A stretch of DNA of 64,000 bases from NCBI RefSeq assembly GCF_030866805.1, contig NZ_CP133019.1, positions 2,976,001 to 3,040,000 of the forward strand, read 5' to 3'. Position 1 is the stretch's first letter, and each line of letters starts with the position of its first letter. This document shows positions 55,401-63,104 of this stretch, in pieces. A program made the position numbers and the translations under genes. This DNA is from Microbacterium terrisoli (GTDB taxonomy: Bacteria; Actinomycetota; Actinomycetes; Actinomycetales; Microbacteriaceae). Below the pieces are notes generated by a model. The model saw only the letters and a program-made list of their open reading frames with translations. It searched no databases and was not told the DNA's origin.

Positions 55401-56384
55401 TTCGATGCCCACCAGCGGATCGCTCACCGGAAGGTCCACTCCATCGGCGACCAGCACCACGTGCGGCGCCGGCGGGGTGCCGCCACGGGTGAACCGCCCT
55501 CGCTCGACCAGGCCCGCCGGCAGCATGTCCTTCAACGCGTCCAGCGACGCACTGATCATGCGCGCGGCACCCAGGCGATCCTGCACGCGCGCCGAATGGG
55601 CGTGCGGCAGCCATTTCACCCATTCCCATTCGGCCAGCTGATCGGGTCCGGCCAGGATCGCGATCACGACGTCTTCAGGGTCCTGCAGCGCTGCCATGCC
55701 GACGACCATGGCGCGTGCGAGGGCTCGCACCCGCTCGACATCGGACCCCGTGATCTCGACTCGCGCATAGTCGCCGAGGCCGACCGCGCACGGCAGGTCG
55801 TGCTGCGTCTCGTGCGTGAGCATGAGCCGGTGGGCCGCCGAGGCGGCCACGGGGTCCAGCTGGGCCAGCGGCGGCAGCTCGGGAGCGGTCAGTGTCAGCG
55901 ACAGCGGCTGGTCGCTCGTACCCACGCGCACCTGCAGGAACTGCTCGTCGGCGGGCCGGCGCTCCCACACCCGCGCCCGCTCTTCAACCAGGAACGGCAG
56001 GGTGGACGGCGCCGGATTCTCCCAGTTGTCATGGCGGCGCTGCTGACGCGCGGCAACCCGCACGCTCTCGCGCAGCTGGGCGAGGTATGCGAGATATTCG
56101 CGCCGGTTCGACAGCACCTGCGCGGTGTGCTGTGAGCGCTGGCGCCAGCCGTTGACGGCCACGAACCCCAGCGACGACAGCAGGAACATGCCGCCGGTGA
56201 TGAATCCGGTGGGCCCCGAGTTGCTCATGGCGATCATCACGATCGCCCCGATGCTGCCGACCATCGGCAGAAGAGAGGTCAGGATGCCGGAGCCGCCCTC
56301 ACTGGGCACGAGCTCGGGCGGCGGCTGCACGACGATGCGGTCAGTGGGCTTGCGCGGCGGCGCCAGGCGGGATGCGCCCTTCAC
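52410..56384 (-). CDS. eccC: Type VII secretion ATPase EccC (fused EccCa-EccCb)
   Basis: This 1324-residue FtsK/SpoIIIE-type ATPase is the motor of the type VII secretion system. Two hydrophobic segments at about 32-78 anchor it. Three ATPase domains follow, with Walker A GATGSGKS at 476-483, GAPLSGKS at 833-840 and GDSGTGKS at 1121-1128. Domain 1 has the intact Walker B VADE with Asp590-Glu591. Domain 2 has VVDG at 940-943, without the catalytic Glu, so only domain 1 looks fully active, as in studied EccC proteins. The GTG at 56384 overlaps the FHA-gene stop (GTGA). A longer open frame continues upstream but belongs to other genes. Confidence 0.94.
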   Translation of the reverse strand: MKGASRLAPPRKPTDRIVVQPPPELVPSEGGSGILTSLLPMVGSIGAIVMIAMSNSGPTGFITGGMFLLSSLGFVAVNGWRQRSQHTAQVLSNRREYLAYLAQLRESVRVAARQQRRHDNWENPAPSTLPFLVEERARVWERRPADEQFLQVRVGTSDQPLSLTLTAPELPPLAQLDPVAASAAHRLMLTHETQHDLPCAVGLGDYARVEITGSDVERVRALARAMVVGMAALQDPEDVVIAILAGPDQLAEWEWVKWLPHAHSARVQDRLGAARMISASLDALKDMLPAGLVERGRFTRGGTPPAPHVVLVADGVDLPVSDPLVGIEGVQGVTVLDLPARWGELDDPATLRLAVPADQAAEAEILDVSADARIFVPDAATVVEAEATARRLMALRPEPIVTTGGAAQASVGQRELVELLGLPDVRDVDLDRAWAPRLERDRLRVPIGQDTTGAPLILDLKEAAQQGMGPHGVLIGATGSGKSEVLRTLVLALALTHSPEQLNFVLVDFKGGATFAGMAGMPHVSAVITNLGSELALVDRFQDALQGEVVRRQELLRAAGNFANVTDYEKARRGGRSDLEPLPALLIVADEFSELLAAKPEFVDSFINIGRVGRSLAVHLLLASQRLEEGKLRGLDTYLSYRVGLRTFSAAESRTVLGVPDAYTLPQEPGVGYLKAGTDGLVQFRAAYVSGRPKSRRPVSSGSDDVQASAVDVDVFTAAAQEFDAEIESSAPVAHESVRLEKRSTFELAVERMAGRGPAAHQVWLPPLAEPATLDQLMPDLAVDPQLGLISRSWRDAGALTVPIGIVDVPLEQRREQLTVSLGGAAGHVAIVGAPLSGKSTSARTLVSALALVTSPLETQFYVLDFGGGAFTGLQKHPHVAGVATRTDVESVRRTVAEVEAILDAREAYFRDHGVDSIDTYRQRRAQGVVDDGYGDIFLVVDGWATVRAEYEPLETRVQTIAARGLGFGIHVVITANRWMEIRASMKDLIQTRIELRLGDPSDSEVDRKQAQNVPRNLPGRGLSRKKLQMLGALPRVDGDADPSHLADGVDDMVAKVAAAWHGPAGPKLRLLPQLITLDEVRTQVPAGSALSRQVLLGVEEAHLSPFGIDPRKEPHLFLYGDSGTGKSSFLRGIVQEITRLHAANEAKIFVVDYRRSLLGEVPQPYLGAYLTSHELASSGMAELSAFFSGRIPGPDVTPEQLRQRSWWSGAEGYVIVDDYDLVATSQGNPIAVLQPLLAQASDLGLHVVLTRRTGGASRAAYDPIIQRFTDLGVTGILLGGNPEEGALIGRVKPVPSAPGRAQVVSRNQGTFAAQLVFSPPTVM

Positions 56385-57550
56385 GAGTCGGCTCCCGTCA
56401 TGCGTCGCACGGTGATGACCCGGTCGCCCAGGCGCACGCGCACCCCGTCTTCGACGAACGTGCGCCGGTTCGCGGTGAGCACCCGCACGCTGCCGTCCTC
56501 GTCCAGCAGTGCCGAGCCGTTGGTCGAACCGAGCTCGGTGACCCAGGTGCCTTCGAGCGTGTTCTCGAGCCGGGCGTGGGTCTTCGACACGGTGCGGCTG
56601 GGGTCGTCGACGACGATCACGACGTCTCCACTCTGGGTCTCGTTCGGGCTGCGGCCCAGGTTCACGGCGGACGGCACGGGCACGACTTCGCGCTGCCCGG
56701 TGTCGAAGATCAGAATGACGCTCATCGTCGGCACGCGGGCCGATCTGCGCGTGGGGGCGGGGGCGGATGCCGCATCGTCGACGCGCGCGACAGCGGGCCG
56801 AGGAGAGGGCTCGAACGCGGCAGGCTCCGGCACGGCGGGCGGCGGCACGGCGGACGGGAGCGGGTTCGCCGCCGGCACTGGGTTCGCCACCGGGGTCGGG
56901 TGCGCCGCCGGGGCCGGCGTGGCCGGCTGTGCCGGCGCGGCGGAGATCGGCGCGGCGGGGATCGGCGCCGCGCGCGGCGCGAAGGACGTCGGAGGGAGTC
57001 TGGGGCCCGCCTGTACGACCGGCGATCCGGCCGCTGCACGCGCGGTGACGCGGGGCACTTCCAGCACCGCGGTCCCTGCGGCACGATCGGCCCACGACCT
57101 GCGCAGACCGCTGCGATCGCCCGCACCCGTGGCCTCTTGCACCCAAGCGCCCACGACCAGGACGCACAGGCCTGCAGTGGTGATCAGGCCCCTGATGAGG
57201 GATCGGCCTCCGCCGGGGGAGAAAGGCTTGTCGACGCGCACCACGCGCACCCGCACCAGGGCGCCGCCCAGGCTCGCCCCGGTGCGCGCCTGCAGAATCC
57301 ACAGCGCCAGCACAGCCTCTGCCGTCGCCACCCCGGCCAAGATGAGCGAGCGGGTGGTCAGCGCGACCACCGCTGCCACGATCACGATCGCAGCGAGGTC
57401 GACGGTCAGCGCACCCAGGCGCGCGCCGATGCCCGCCGGACGGATGCGCGCCGCACCGCAGGTCGGGCACACTGCGGCCGTGGCCGGCATCGCCGCACCA
57501 CAGCCGGGACAGGTGATCGGGGCGCCCGCGGCTGCGCCTGCCGCGCTCAT
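56381..57550 (-). CDS. Zinc-ribbon / RDD / FHA membrane protein of the type VII locus
   Basis: This 389-residue protein combines three parts. Residues 14-33 hold CPGCG and CPTCG, a zinc ribbon. Residues 38-150 form an RDD membrane domain with three hydrophobic segments. A Pro/Ala-rich linker leads to an FHA domain (about 290-389) with NLGRSPNE, SKTHARLE and LGSTNGS, the phosphothreonine-binding loops. It overlaps the EccD-like stop and the eccC start, so it is coupled to both. An FHA protein here suggests control by a Ser/Thr kinase. It could play the part of a structural EccE/EccB substitute; that is inference. Confidence 0.88.
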   Translation of the reverse strand: MSAAGAAAGAPITCPGCGAAMPATAAVCPTCGAARIRPAGIGARLGALTVDLAAIVIVAAVVALTTRSLILAGVATAEAVLALWILQARTGASLGGALVRVRVVRVDKPFSPGGGRSLIRGLITTAGLCVLVVGAWVQEATGAGDRSGLRRSWADRAAGTAVLEVPRVTARAAAGSPVVQAGPRLPPTSFAPRAAPIPAAPISAAPAQPATPAPAAHPTPVANPVPAANPLPSAVPPPAVPEPAAFEPSPRPAVARVDDAASAPAPTRRSARVPTMSVILIFDTGQREVVPVPSAVNLGRSPNETQSGDVVIVVDDPSRTVSKTHARLENTLEGTWVTELGSTNGSALLDEDGSVRVLTANRRTFVEDGVRVRLGDRVITVRRMTGADS

Positions 57551-58953
57551 GCCATCACCCCGCGCAGCAGACCGATGAGACCTGCCACCAGTAGCCCGGC
57601 CGGCAGCGCGAAGGCCACCGCCACGGCGTCGACGCGGTCGCCGACGCGCGACCACGCCAGGGAGCGCATGCCGCGCCCAATCGGGACGATGACCGCGGCG
57701 ACGACCACCGCCGCAAGAAGGACCAGCAGCGCCACGGCACCGAGAAGATCGCGGCCGACCACGTCGACCACGGCGACGCCCGATGCGACCACGACCACGA
57801 CTGCGGCGGCGCCCGGCATCCATCGCAGCAGACCCCGCGGACTGCGACCGCTGCGCAGCATCAGCGCGAACGCGACGCACAGCGCCAGGACGATCTGACC
57901 GACCAGGATCAGCATGTCGTCGACGCGCAGGGGGACGATCGCGAAGGGCGCGCTCACGGCCGCCGCCAGGCACACCACCGCGGTCGCGGCGCGCCATTGC
58001 GCATCGGAGCGCGCGACCATCGCCTTGGCCTGTGCAGCGCCGACGGGTCGGGCTGGTTCGGGCTCGCGCTGACGCGCACTCCACCGGAGCACTTGGAACC
58101 TCACGAAGTCGATGAACATGCCGGGCCGCGCGGTGACCAGCACCGTCGGCAGAATACGCAGCGCCAGGGGCGCGAGGCCGAGAGTCAGCGCGCACGCGGC
58201 CGTCGGGGACAGACCGACGATCAGCACGAGCAGCCAGACGCCGGCCACGACCGCCGTGGTGCCCGAGATCGCCCCGAGCGCACCCGAGGTCGTCGGAGAG
58301 ACCGCCACCAGCGCGAGGCCGGCCGAGAGGACGGCGACGGCACTGAGCGCACAGATCACGGCCACATACGCGCTGCCCCATGCGAGCCACGGCGCGATCA
58401 GCAGACCGGCGGCGAACATCAGCGCGGGCGGCGCATACGCACCGCCGAGAGCGCCGAGCCCGTCAGCGGTCTGGTCGGCCTCGCTCGGCGAGGCCTCCGG
58501 CGGCGCCGACCGCCGCACCGCGAAGACACCGGCGGCGACGGCGCTGACGGCGATGAGTGCGCCGAGCAGAGCCGAGAGGGGGGCGGGGATGCGGACGACG
58601 ACGGGCGTGAGCGCGACGATGACCACCGCGAAAGAACCCACCGCTGCGACGGCGGCACCGGATCGAATGCCGCCGCGTTCGACGCCGCGGCCCCGCCGAG
58701 CAGTCACCATCGCGGTGGTGTCGACGATGGCGAAGACATCACCGTCGGCGCAGTCGCGCAGGGTGCGTGCAGGATCGACATCGGCGCCCGTCCGATCGCG
58801 CAGACCTATGGGCCCGTGGTCGATCCCGATCCGGGCGAGCACGGCATCCATCGTCATGTCGACGGGGGCGACGACGGCGTAGCTGACGGCGCCGTCACGG
58901 ATCGCGACGCGACGACGCGATGGCGTCTCGAGTGCGGTCTCGCCCGGTTGCAT
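57547..58953 (-). CDS. EccD-like type VII secretion membrane protein
   Basis: This 468-residue protein has an N-terminal soluble region of about 90 residues resembling the ubiquitin-like fold of EccD, followed by about ten or eleven hydrophobic segments. It is a second EccD-like protein in the locus, beside the one at the right edge. The ATG follows GGGAGG. It overlaps the FHA gene (ATGA). A specialised dimer partner of EccD would explain two copies; the sequence similarity is weak, so the call rests on topology and position. Confidence 0.72.
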   Translation of the reverse strand: MQPGETALETPSRRRVAIRDGAVSYAVVAPVDMTMDAVLARIGIDHGPIGLRDRTGADVDPARTLRDCADGDVFAIVDTTAMVTARRGRGVERGGIRSGAAVAAVGSFAVVIVALTPVVVRIPAPLSALLGALIAVSAVAAGVFAVRRSAPPEASPSEADQTADGLGALGGAYAPPALMFAAGLLIAPWLAWGSAYVAVICALSAVAVLSAGLALVAVSPTTSGALGAISGTTAVVAGVWLLVLIVGLSPTAACALTLGLAPLALRILPTVLVTARPGMFIDFVRFQVLRWSARQREPEPARPVGAAQAKAMVARSDAQWRAATAVVCLAAAVSAPFAIVPLRVDDMLILVGQIVLALCVAFALMLRSGRSPRGLLRWMPGAAAVVVVVASGVAVVDVVGRDLLGAVALLVLLAAVVVAAVIVPIGRGMRSLAWSRVGDRVDAVAVAFALPAGLLVAGLIGLLRGVMA

Positions 58954-59033
58954 CCGTCCATCCTCCCATCACCGGCGTCGGCATCCGCGTCGGGACGCCC
59001 GGCCGGCCGCCCGGGAACCGAGCTGCGCCTTCG

Positions 59034-60353
59034 TCAGTCGCGGCCGCCGGCACCGGCCGACTCCGAACGCGGTCCGCGCTGGTCATCGTCCTCCAGGTGC
59101 GGTGCGATCGGACCGCCCAGACCGCGGCCCTCCGGGCGGTCACGGTCTCGACCCGCGCCCTGGCCCGCGCCACCGGCGCCCATCATGCCGCCACGGCCTC
59201 CGGCACCCGAACCCGCTGCCGTGCGAGCGGCAGCCCCCTGGCTGGCACCGGTGCCGCCGAGCAGGCCGCCACCGCGCGAGCCTGCGCCGTTGGCCGAACC
59301 GCCCACTCCGCCGCCGCCGATACCGGTCGCGCCGACGCCGCCGGGAACGCCTACCCCGGCACCGCCTGCTCCAGCGCCGCGCGCCAAGCGGCCGCCGCCG
59401 AGCAGGGCCGCACCACCGGCCGCCGCCGCGCCACCGGCAGCCGCGCCGCCGAGCAGGCCCGATCCCGCACCACCGGGAACGGCACCGGCGCCACCACCGG
59501 CGCCACCTCCGACGCCGCCTCCGAATGACGTGCCGCCGGAACCCGGGCCGTTCGGCGTGAGTCCGCCGCCCGGGTACGGCGAGCCGCCGGGGTATGACCC
59601 GTCACCGCCCGGGTAGCCGCTACCACCGGGAACGATCGGATAGCTTCCGGGACCCCAGTCGAAGGACCCTCCCCCAGCGCTGGAGCCAGTACCGGAACCG
59701 GAACCGGGCGAGACTCCGCCGTTGCCGACCCCGCCCGCGTCCGGATAGTAGGAGAAGCTTCTCGGTTGCGACGACGAGCCCGATGCGGGATATCCGCCCC
59801 CGCCGCCGGTGGACCCGCCTGCCCGCTGCTTCGAGTCATACCTGCTGATCTCCGTCGGAAACGTGATCGCATCCAGGTCGTCGCTGGCTTTCTCGACCGC
59901 GCTCTTGGCCGCACTCTCTCGCTGATCGGCGACCTGGGAGGTCACGTCGGCCAACGTGTTCGGCCCCTTGATCAGGCACATGCCGACTTCGTCGACGTTG
60001 ACCCCGGCGCCGTCGGGAGTGTTGCTGATGCGGTTCGCGGTCTGGGTGCTCAGCTCCCCGTCGGGCAGATTGAGATAGGCCTGCTGGGCCGCATACTGCA
60101 CCTGCGCCGCCTGCTCCACCTTCTCCTGAACCCTCTTCGTGGTGTCGGCGATGGCCTGGGCGCGCGCGGCGGCGGTGTTCAGACTGTCGACGGCGGCGTC
60201 GCCGGTGCGCCCCGTCGCGCCCGGCTCCTTCGCCGCCTTCGTGAGCACCTCCTCGAGATCCTTCATCTTCGAGATGAGCCGATCGGCGTTCGGCATGCCG
60301 AACGTCAGCCCGTACGCGATGTTGTTGAGTCGGTCTTCCCAGATGCCGGTCAC
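59034..60353 (-). CDS. Gly-rich probable type VII secretion substrate
   Basis: This 439-residue protein has a helical N-terminal half (about 1-200; VTGIWEDRLNNIAYGLTFGM, then repeated Ala/Lys/Glu helices) and a Gly/Ser/Pro-rich second half with many GG and PGG runs. The end is acidic and charged (GPIAPHLEDDDQRGP) after a GGRGGMMGAGG stretch, a pattern seen in actinobacterial PPE-like secreted proteins. The GTG at 60353 overlaps the mycosin stop. There is no Sec signal. It is likely exported by the system or is a structural partner; no precise family is recognised. Confidence 0.65.
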   Translation of the reverse strand: MTGIWEDRLNNIAYGLTFGMPNADRLISKMKDLEEVLTKAAKEPGATGRTGDAAVDSLNTAAARAQAIADTTKRVQEKVEQAAQVQYAAQQAYLNLPDGELSTQTANRISNTPDGAGVNVDEVGMCLIKGPNTLADVTSQVADQRESAAKSAVEKASDDLDAITFPTEISRYDSKQRAGGSTGGGGGYPASGSSSQPRSFSYYPDAGGVGNGGVSPGSGSGTGSSAGGGSFDWGPGSYPIVPGGSGYPGGDGSYPGGSPYPGGGLTPNGPGSGGTSFGGGVGGGAGGGAGAVPGGAGSGLLGGAAAGGAAAAGGAALLGGGRLARGAGAGGAGVGVPGGVGATGIGGGGVGGSANGAGSRGGGLLGGTGASQGAAARTAAGSGAGGRGGMMGAGGAGQGAGRDRDRPEGRGLGGPIAPHLEDDDQRGPRSESAGAGGRD

Positions 60354-61636
60354 TTCGCCCCTCCCACGCTCTTGCTCTTCTTCCGATTCATCACGATCAC
60401 GATCACGATCGCCGCGGCCGCGATCAGCGCCAGCACCACGGCGCCGATGATCCAGCCCATAGGCAACCCCGCTGCAGTGGACGATGCCGCATCCGAGGGG
60501 ATGACCCGCGTCGGCGACGACGTCGCGGTCGCCGCCGGCGCAGCGGATGCCGCGACCTCGGCCGCGGTCACCTGCCCGGCCGTGGGCCGGGCCTTCGACT
60601 TGTCCATCAGTGGGTTGGCGTCCGCATACGTCATCGGGTCCACCCGCAGCATGTGCCGCAGGGAGACCACGCCATAGCCCCAGCCGCCGTTGCGGGACAG
60701 CTCGTGGTCCTTCAGCCCGGTGTTGCGGATCAACGACTGGATCAGCTGGCCGCCCGTCGCCTTCGGATACTTCTGCGCCGTCACCGCCAGGATCCCCGCC
60801 GTCAGCGGCGTGGCGAGGCTGGCCCCGCTGATCACCCACGTGCCGCTGCGCCAATCCACCGACGCAAAGCCGACACCGGGCGCGACGACCGTCGTGTCCT
60901 TCCAGCCGATCTGCTTGCCGGAGACCCGCTGATCCTGCTGGATGCGCCCGCTCTGATCCATCGCGTTCACCGCGACGACGCCGTTGAACGACCACGGCCA
61001 CAGCTGCTCGGCATCCTTCACGGAGTTCGGGGTCGCCGCGACGATCACGACGCCGGCCGCCAGCGCTTCGGCGATCGCCTCGTCGTCGGCGGGCGTCGCG
61101 TAATCGCCCCACCCCAGCGAGATCGAGATGATCTGCGCGCCGGATGCCACGGCCCGGTGGATTCCCTCGATGAGCGGGTCGCGCCCGTCGAAGTCGCCTC
61201 CGGAGTCGCAGACGCCGCTGCCGATGCCTTCGCCGTAGAAGGTGACCTCGGCGCGAGGGGCTATGCCGCGCACCTGTCCCTTGCCCTCGCCGTTGCCGAT
61301 CAGCAGCGCCGTGACATCCGACCCGTGGCTTGCCGCATCCGATTGATCCGAGTCGGCCACCCGCACTGTCCCGCCCTTGCACAGCGCGCGGTCATCGACC
61401 TTCAGCCGGGCGCCTTCGAACACGGGAAGGTCGGGGTTGATCTGGTTGTCGATCACCGCGACTTTCACGCCGGCACCGGTCCAACCCTGCGACTGCGCCT
61501 CTGCCACGCCGAAGCTCTTGTACCACCAGTTCGACCCGGCATCGGCCGCGTGGGCCGTCACTGCCGGCACGGCCACCAAGGCCGCCGCCACCGCACAGGC
61601 GGCGACCATGCGACCGATGCTCCGCAATGGCACCAT
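60350..61636 (-). CDS. mycP: Type VII secretion serine protease (mycosin)
   Basis: This 428-residue membrane-anchored subtilisin is required for a stable type VII system. It has a signal peptide (about 1-31, AHAADAG cleavage region), catalytic Asp63 in VAVIDNQ, His104 in ASHGSD, Ser273 in SGASLATP, and Asn near 204 for the oxyanion hole. A single membrane helix near 392-415 and a basic tail end the protein. The serine motif is GASLATP rather than the usual GTSMATP, a conservative change. The ATG at 61636 overlaps the stop of the upstream gene; a GTG at 61639 is possible. Confidence 0.93.
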   Translation of the reverse strand: MVPLRSIGRMVAACAVAAALVAVPAVTAHAADAGSNWWYKSFGVAEAQSQGWTGAGVKVAVIDNQINPDLPVFEGARLKVDDRALCKGGTVRVADSDQSDAASHGSDVTALLIGNGEGKGQVRGIAPRAEVTFYGEGIGSGVCDSGGDFDGRDPLIEGIHRAVASGAQIISISLGWGDYATPADDEAIAEALAAGVVIVAATPNSVKDAEQLWPWSFNGVVAVNAMDQSGRIQQDQRVSGKQIGWKDTTVVAPGVGFASVDWRSGTWVISGASLATPLTAGILAVTAQKYPKATGGQLIQSLIRNTGLKDHELSRNGGWGYGVVSLRHMLRVDPMTYADANPLMDKSKARPTAGQVTAAEVAASAAPAATATSSPTRVIPSDAASSTAAGLPMGWIIGAVVLALIAAAAIVIVIVMNRKKSKSVGGAK

Positions 61637-62130
61637 CACAGGTTTCCGGCGTCGGGCGTGCCGTCCGTGCCCGCAGCGGCAGTCGGTCCACCAGAGGTGC
61701 TCGCCGTCTGCGCAGTGGTCGCCGTTGCCTCCGTTGCCGGGGCCGCCGCCTGGGACTGCTCTTCGGTCACGGTCTTCTCAGCGGCCGCGACATCCTGCGT
61801 GGACGTGGACTTGGCGACATCGGTGACCAGCTCGTCCTGGCTCTTGACCCACTCGGCGTTGTGCTCGTCGCTGTCCTGCATCGAGCTTGCGGCCTTCTTC
61901 ATGATCTCGACATGATCCTTGACCGTGACGCGCACGACGTTCGTGTGGTCTCCGAGCTGATCGGCGATCTTCTTCAGGCGCGTCATGAACGCGGCCGTCG
62001 CGTGCTCCTGCGTCGTGCCGACGACGTCGCTGGCTTCCTCCGGCGTCGGCAAGCCGGTCTGGGCATCCATGATCTGCCCGCCGCGATAGTAGACAACGTC
62101 GCCGTCGATGCTGATGATGCTGGGTGCCAT
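61636..62130 (-). CDS. Small helical protein of the type VII locus, unknown function
   Basis: This 164-residue protein is not recognised. Residues about 30-110 are predicted helical and charged (EHATAAFMTRLKKIADQL, VKDHVEIMKKAASSM), and the last 50 residues are Ala/Thr/Ser-rich and disordered. There is no signal peptide or membrane segment. GGAG precedes the ATG. It lies between the WXG100 pair and mycosin and is coupled to the latter. It may be a substrate or chaperone of the system. Confidence 0.6.
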   Translation of the reverse strand: MAPSIISIDGDVVYYRGGQIMDAQTGLPTPEEASDVVGTTQEHATAAFMTRLKKIADQLGDHTNVVRVTVKDHVEIMKKAASSMQDSDEHNAEWVKSQDELVTDVAKSTSTQDVAAAEKTVTEEQSQAAAPATEATATTAQTASTSGGPTAAAGTDGTPDAGNL

Positions 62131-62207
62131 AGCGACTCATTCTCCTTCACTTGCCCGCCACTGTGGCCCGGGTCATCACCCGGGCCACAAGGGACGAGCA
62201 CATCACG

Positions 62208-62498
62208 TCAGCTCGTGAAACGACCCGCCGACGAGTTGTCCTGCGACACATAGCCCTGCGAGATCTGGTCCGTCTTGACCGAGATCTGCTCGAGCAGCTC
62301 GTTGAGCGCGTGCAGGGACTGCGTCCACTTGCGCTGCGCCTCGTCGTACGCGGCCTGCGCGGCGCCGTCCCACGACGACCGCAGCTTGCCCACCTCGGAC
62401 TCGAGCGTGTCCAGCTGTGTCTTGATGCCGCGGGCACCCGTACGAATCTGACCCGACAGCGCCGTGACCTGCTCCGGCTTCACCGACATCGACTGCAT
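62208..62498 (-). CDS. WXG100 protein (EsxA/EsxB type)
   Basis: This 96-residue protein has the WXG100 fold: two helices joined by the WDG turn at 43-45 (SSWDGAAQ). Such proteins form helical hairpin dimers and are exported by EccC. The C-terminal tail of about 15 residues may carry the export signal; a clear YxxxD is not present in it. It lies 29 bases after the second WXG100 gene, with GAGAGAGGG before the ATG. The two probably form a heterodimer. Confidence 0.9.
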   Translation of the reverse strand: MQSMSVKPEQVTALSGQIRTGARGIKTQLDTLESEVGKLRSSWDGAAQAAYDEAQRKWTQSLHALNELLEQISVKTDQISQGYVSQDNSSAGRFTS

Positions 62499-62527
62499 TT
62501 CAATCCCTCTCTCTCACCGGTGGGCGC

Positions 62528-62842
62528 TCAGGCGCCCATCATCGAGCCGAGGCCCGAAATCGTCTGCTGGTGCGACTCTTCGGTCGCGGACTGGTCGCGC
62601 TCGGTGCCGCGAAGCGCGTCCTCGAGCGTCACCAGGACGTTGTTCAGCTTGCGCGTCTCTTCGTCCCACCGCGCCATCAGCTGCGCGAACGAACCGGCAG
62701 CGGCGCCGGTCCAGAAGCCGGAGACCTGCTCGATCTCGCCGCGCACGAACTTCACCTGCTGGTCAATACCGGCTTTGGCTTCGTTCACCGCCTGAGCTCC
62801 GCGCGCAAGCGCTCCTTCTTCTGCCGAAATCAGATCAGCCAT
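62528..62842 (-). CDS. WXG100 protein, partner of the downstream gene
   Basis: This 104-residue protein has the WTG turn at 48-50 (GFWTGAAAG) between two amphipathic helices. GGAGGG precedes the ATG at 62842 by 3-8 bases; the open frame further upstream has no such site and is not used. It is the first gene of the type VII operon and probably pairs with the next WXG100 protein. Confidence 0.9.
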   Translation of the reverse strand: MADLISAEEGALARGAQAVNEAKAGIDQQVKFVRGEIEQVSGFWTGAAAGSFAQLMARWDEETRKLNNVLVTLEDALRGTERDQSATEESHQQTISGLGSMMGA

Positions 62843-62921
62843 CACACCCTCCACCTCACGTAGATCCGTCGCCGCCTTCACGCAGCGACCGGGACCAGGT
62901 AACCACATGACACCGCGAGAT

Positions 62922-62945
62922 CCCATGGGGACAATTCCCCATGGG
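62922..62945. promoter_or_regulatory. Perfect 10-bp palindrome upstream of the type VII genes
   Basis: CCCATGGGGA and TCCCCATGGG form a perfect inverted repeat around CAAT, 80 bases upstream of the first WXG100 ATG in the 262-base spacer shared with eccD. It is AT-rich at its centre and could be an operator for an unlinked regulator, or a hairpin in the WXG100 leader. Confidence 0.55.
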
Positions 62946-63092
62946 CGCCGCGCACGCCGCTGTGTACGGTGGGTCCCGTCGGCGCCGTGCGCGACGCAGT
63001 ACCGGAGTGGGCGGGAGAGGATCACGAGATGTCGGACGATGCCGAGGATTTCGGCGGACAAGCGATCCGATGGCGACTGCGACCCCGATCGT

Positions 63093-63098
63093 TAGACT
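63093..63098 (+). promoter_or_regulatory. -10 box of eccD, probably a leaderless mRNA
   Basis: TAGACT ends 6 bases before the GTG at 63105, the expected distance to a transcription start. The mRNA would then start at the codon itself, and no Shine-Dalgarno sequence is visible. No clear -35 box is seen. Confidence 0.5.
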
Positions 63099-63104
63099 GA
63101 CGTG

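Noticed and set aside
52410..57470. A 1686-residue EccC with a long N-terminal extension
   Set aside because: The extension reads through the FHA and RDD gene in another frame. The GTG at 56384 overlaps the FHA stop and gives the normal EccC length.
57997..59616. A 539-codon Pro-rich open frame on the plus strand opposite the EccD-like and Gly-rich genes
   Set aside because: It mirrors the Gly-rich repeats on the other strand and has no ribosome site or recognisable domain.
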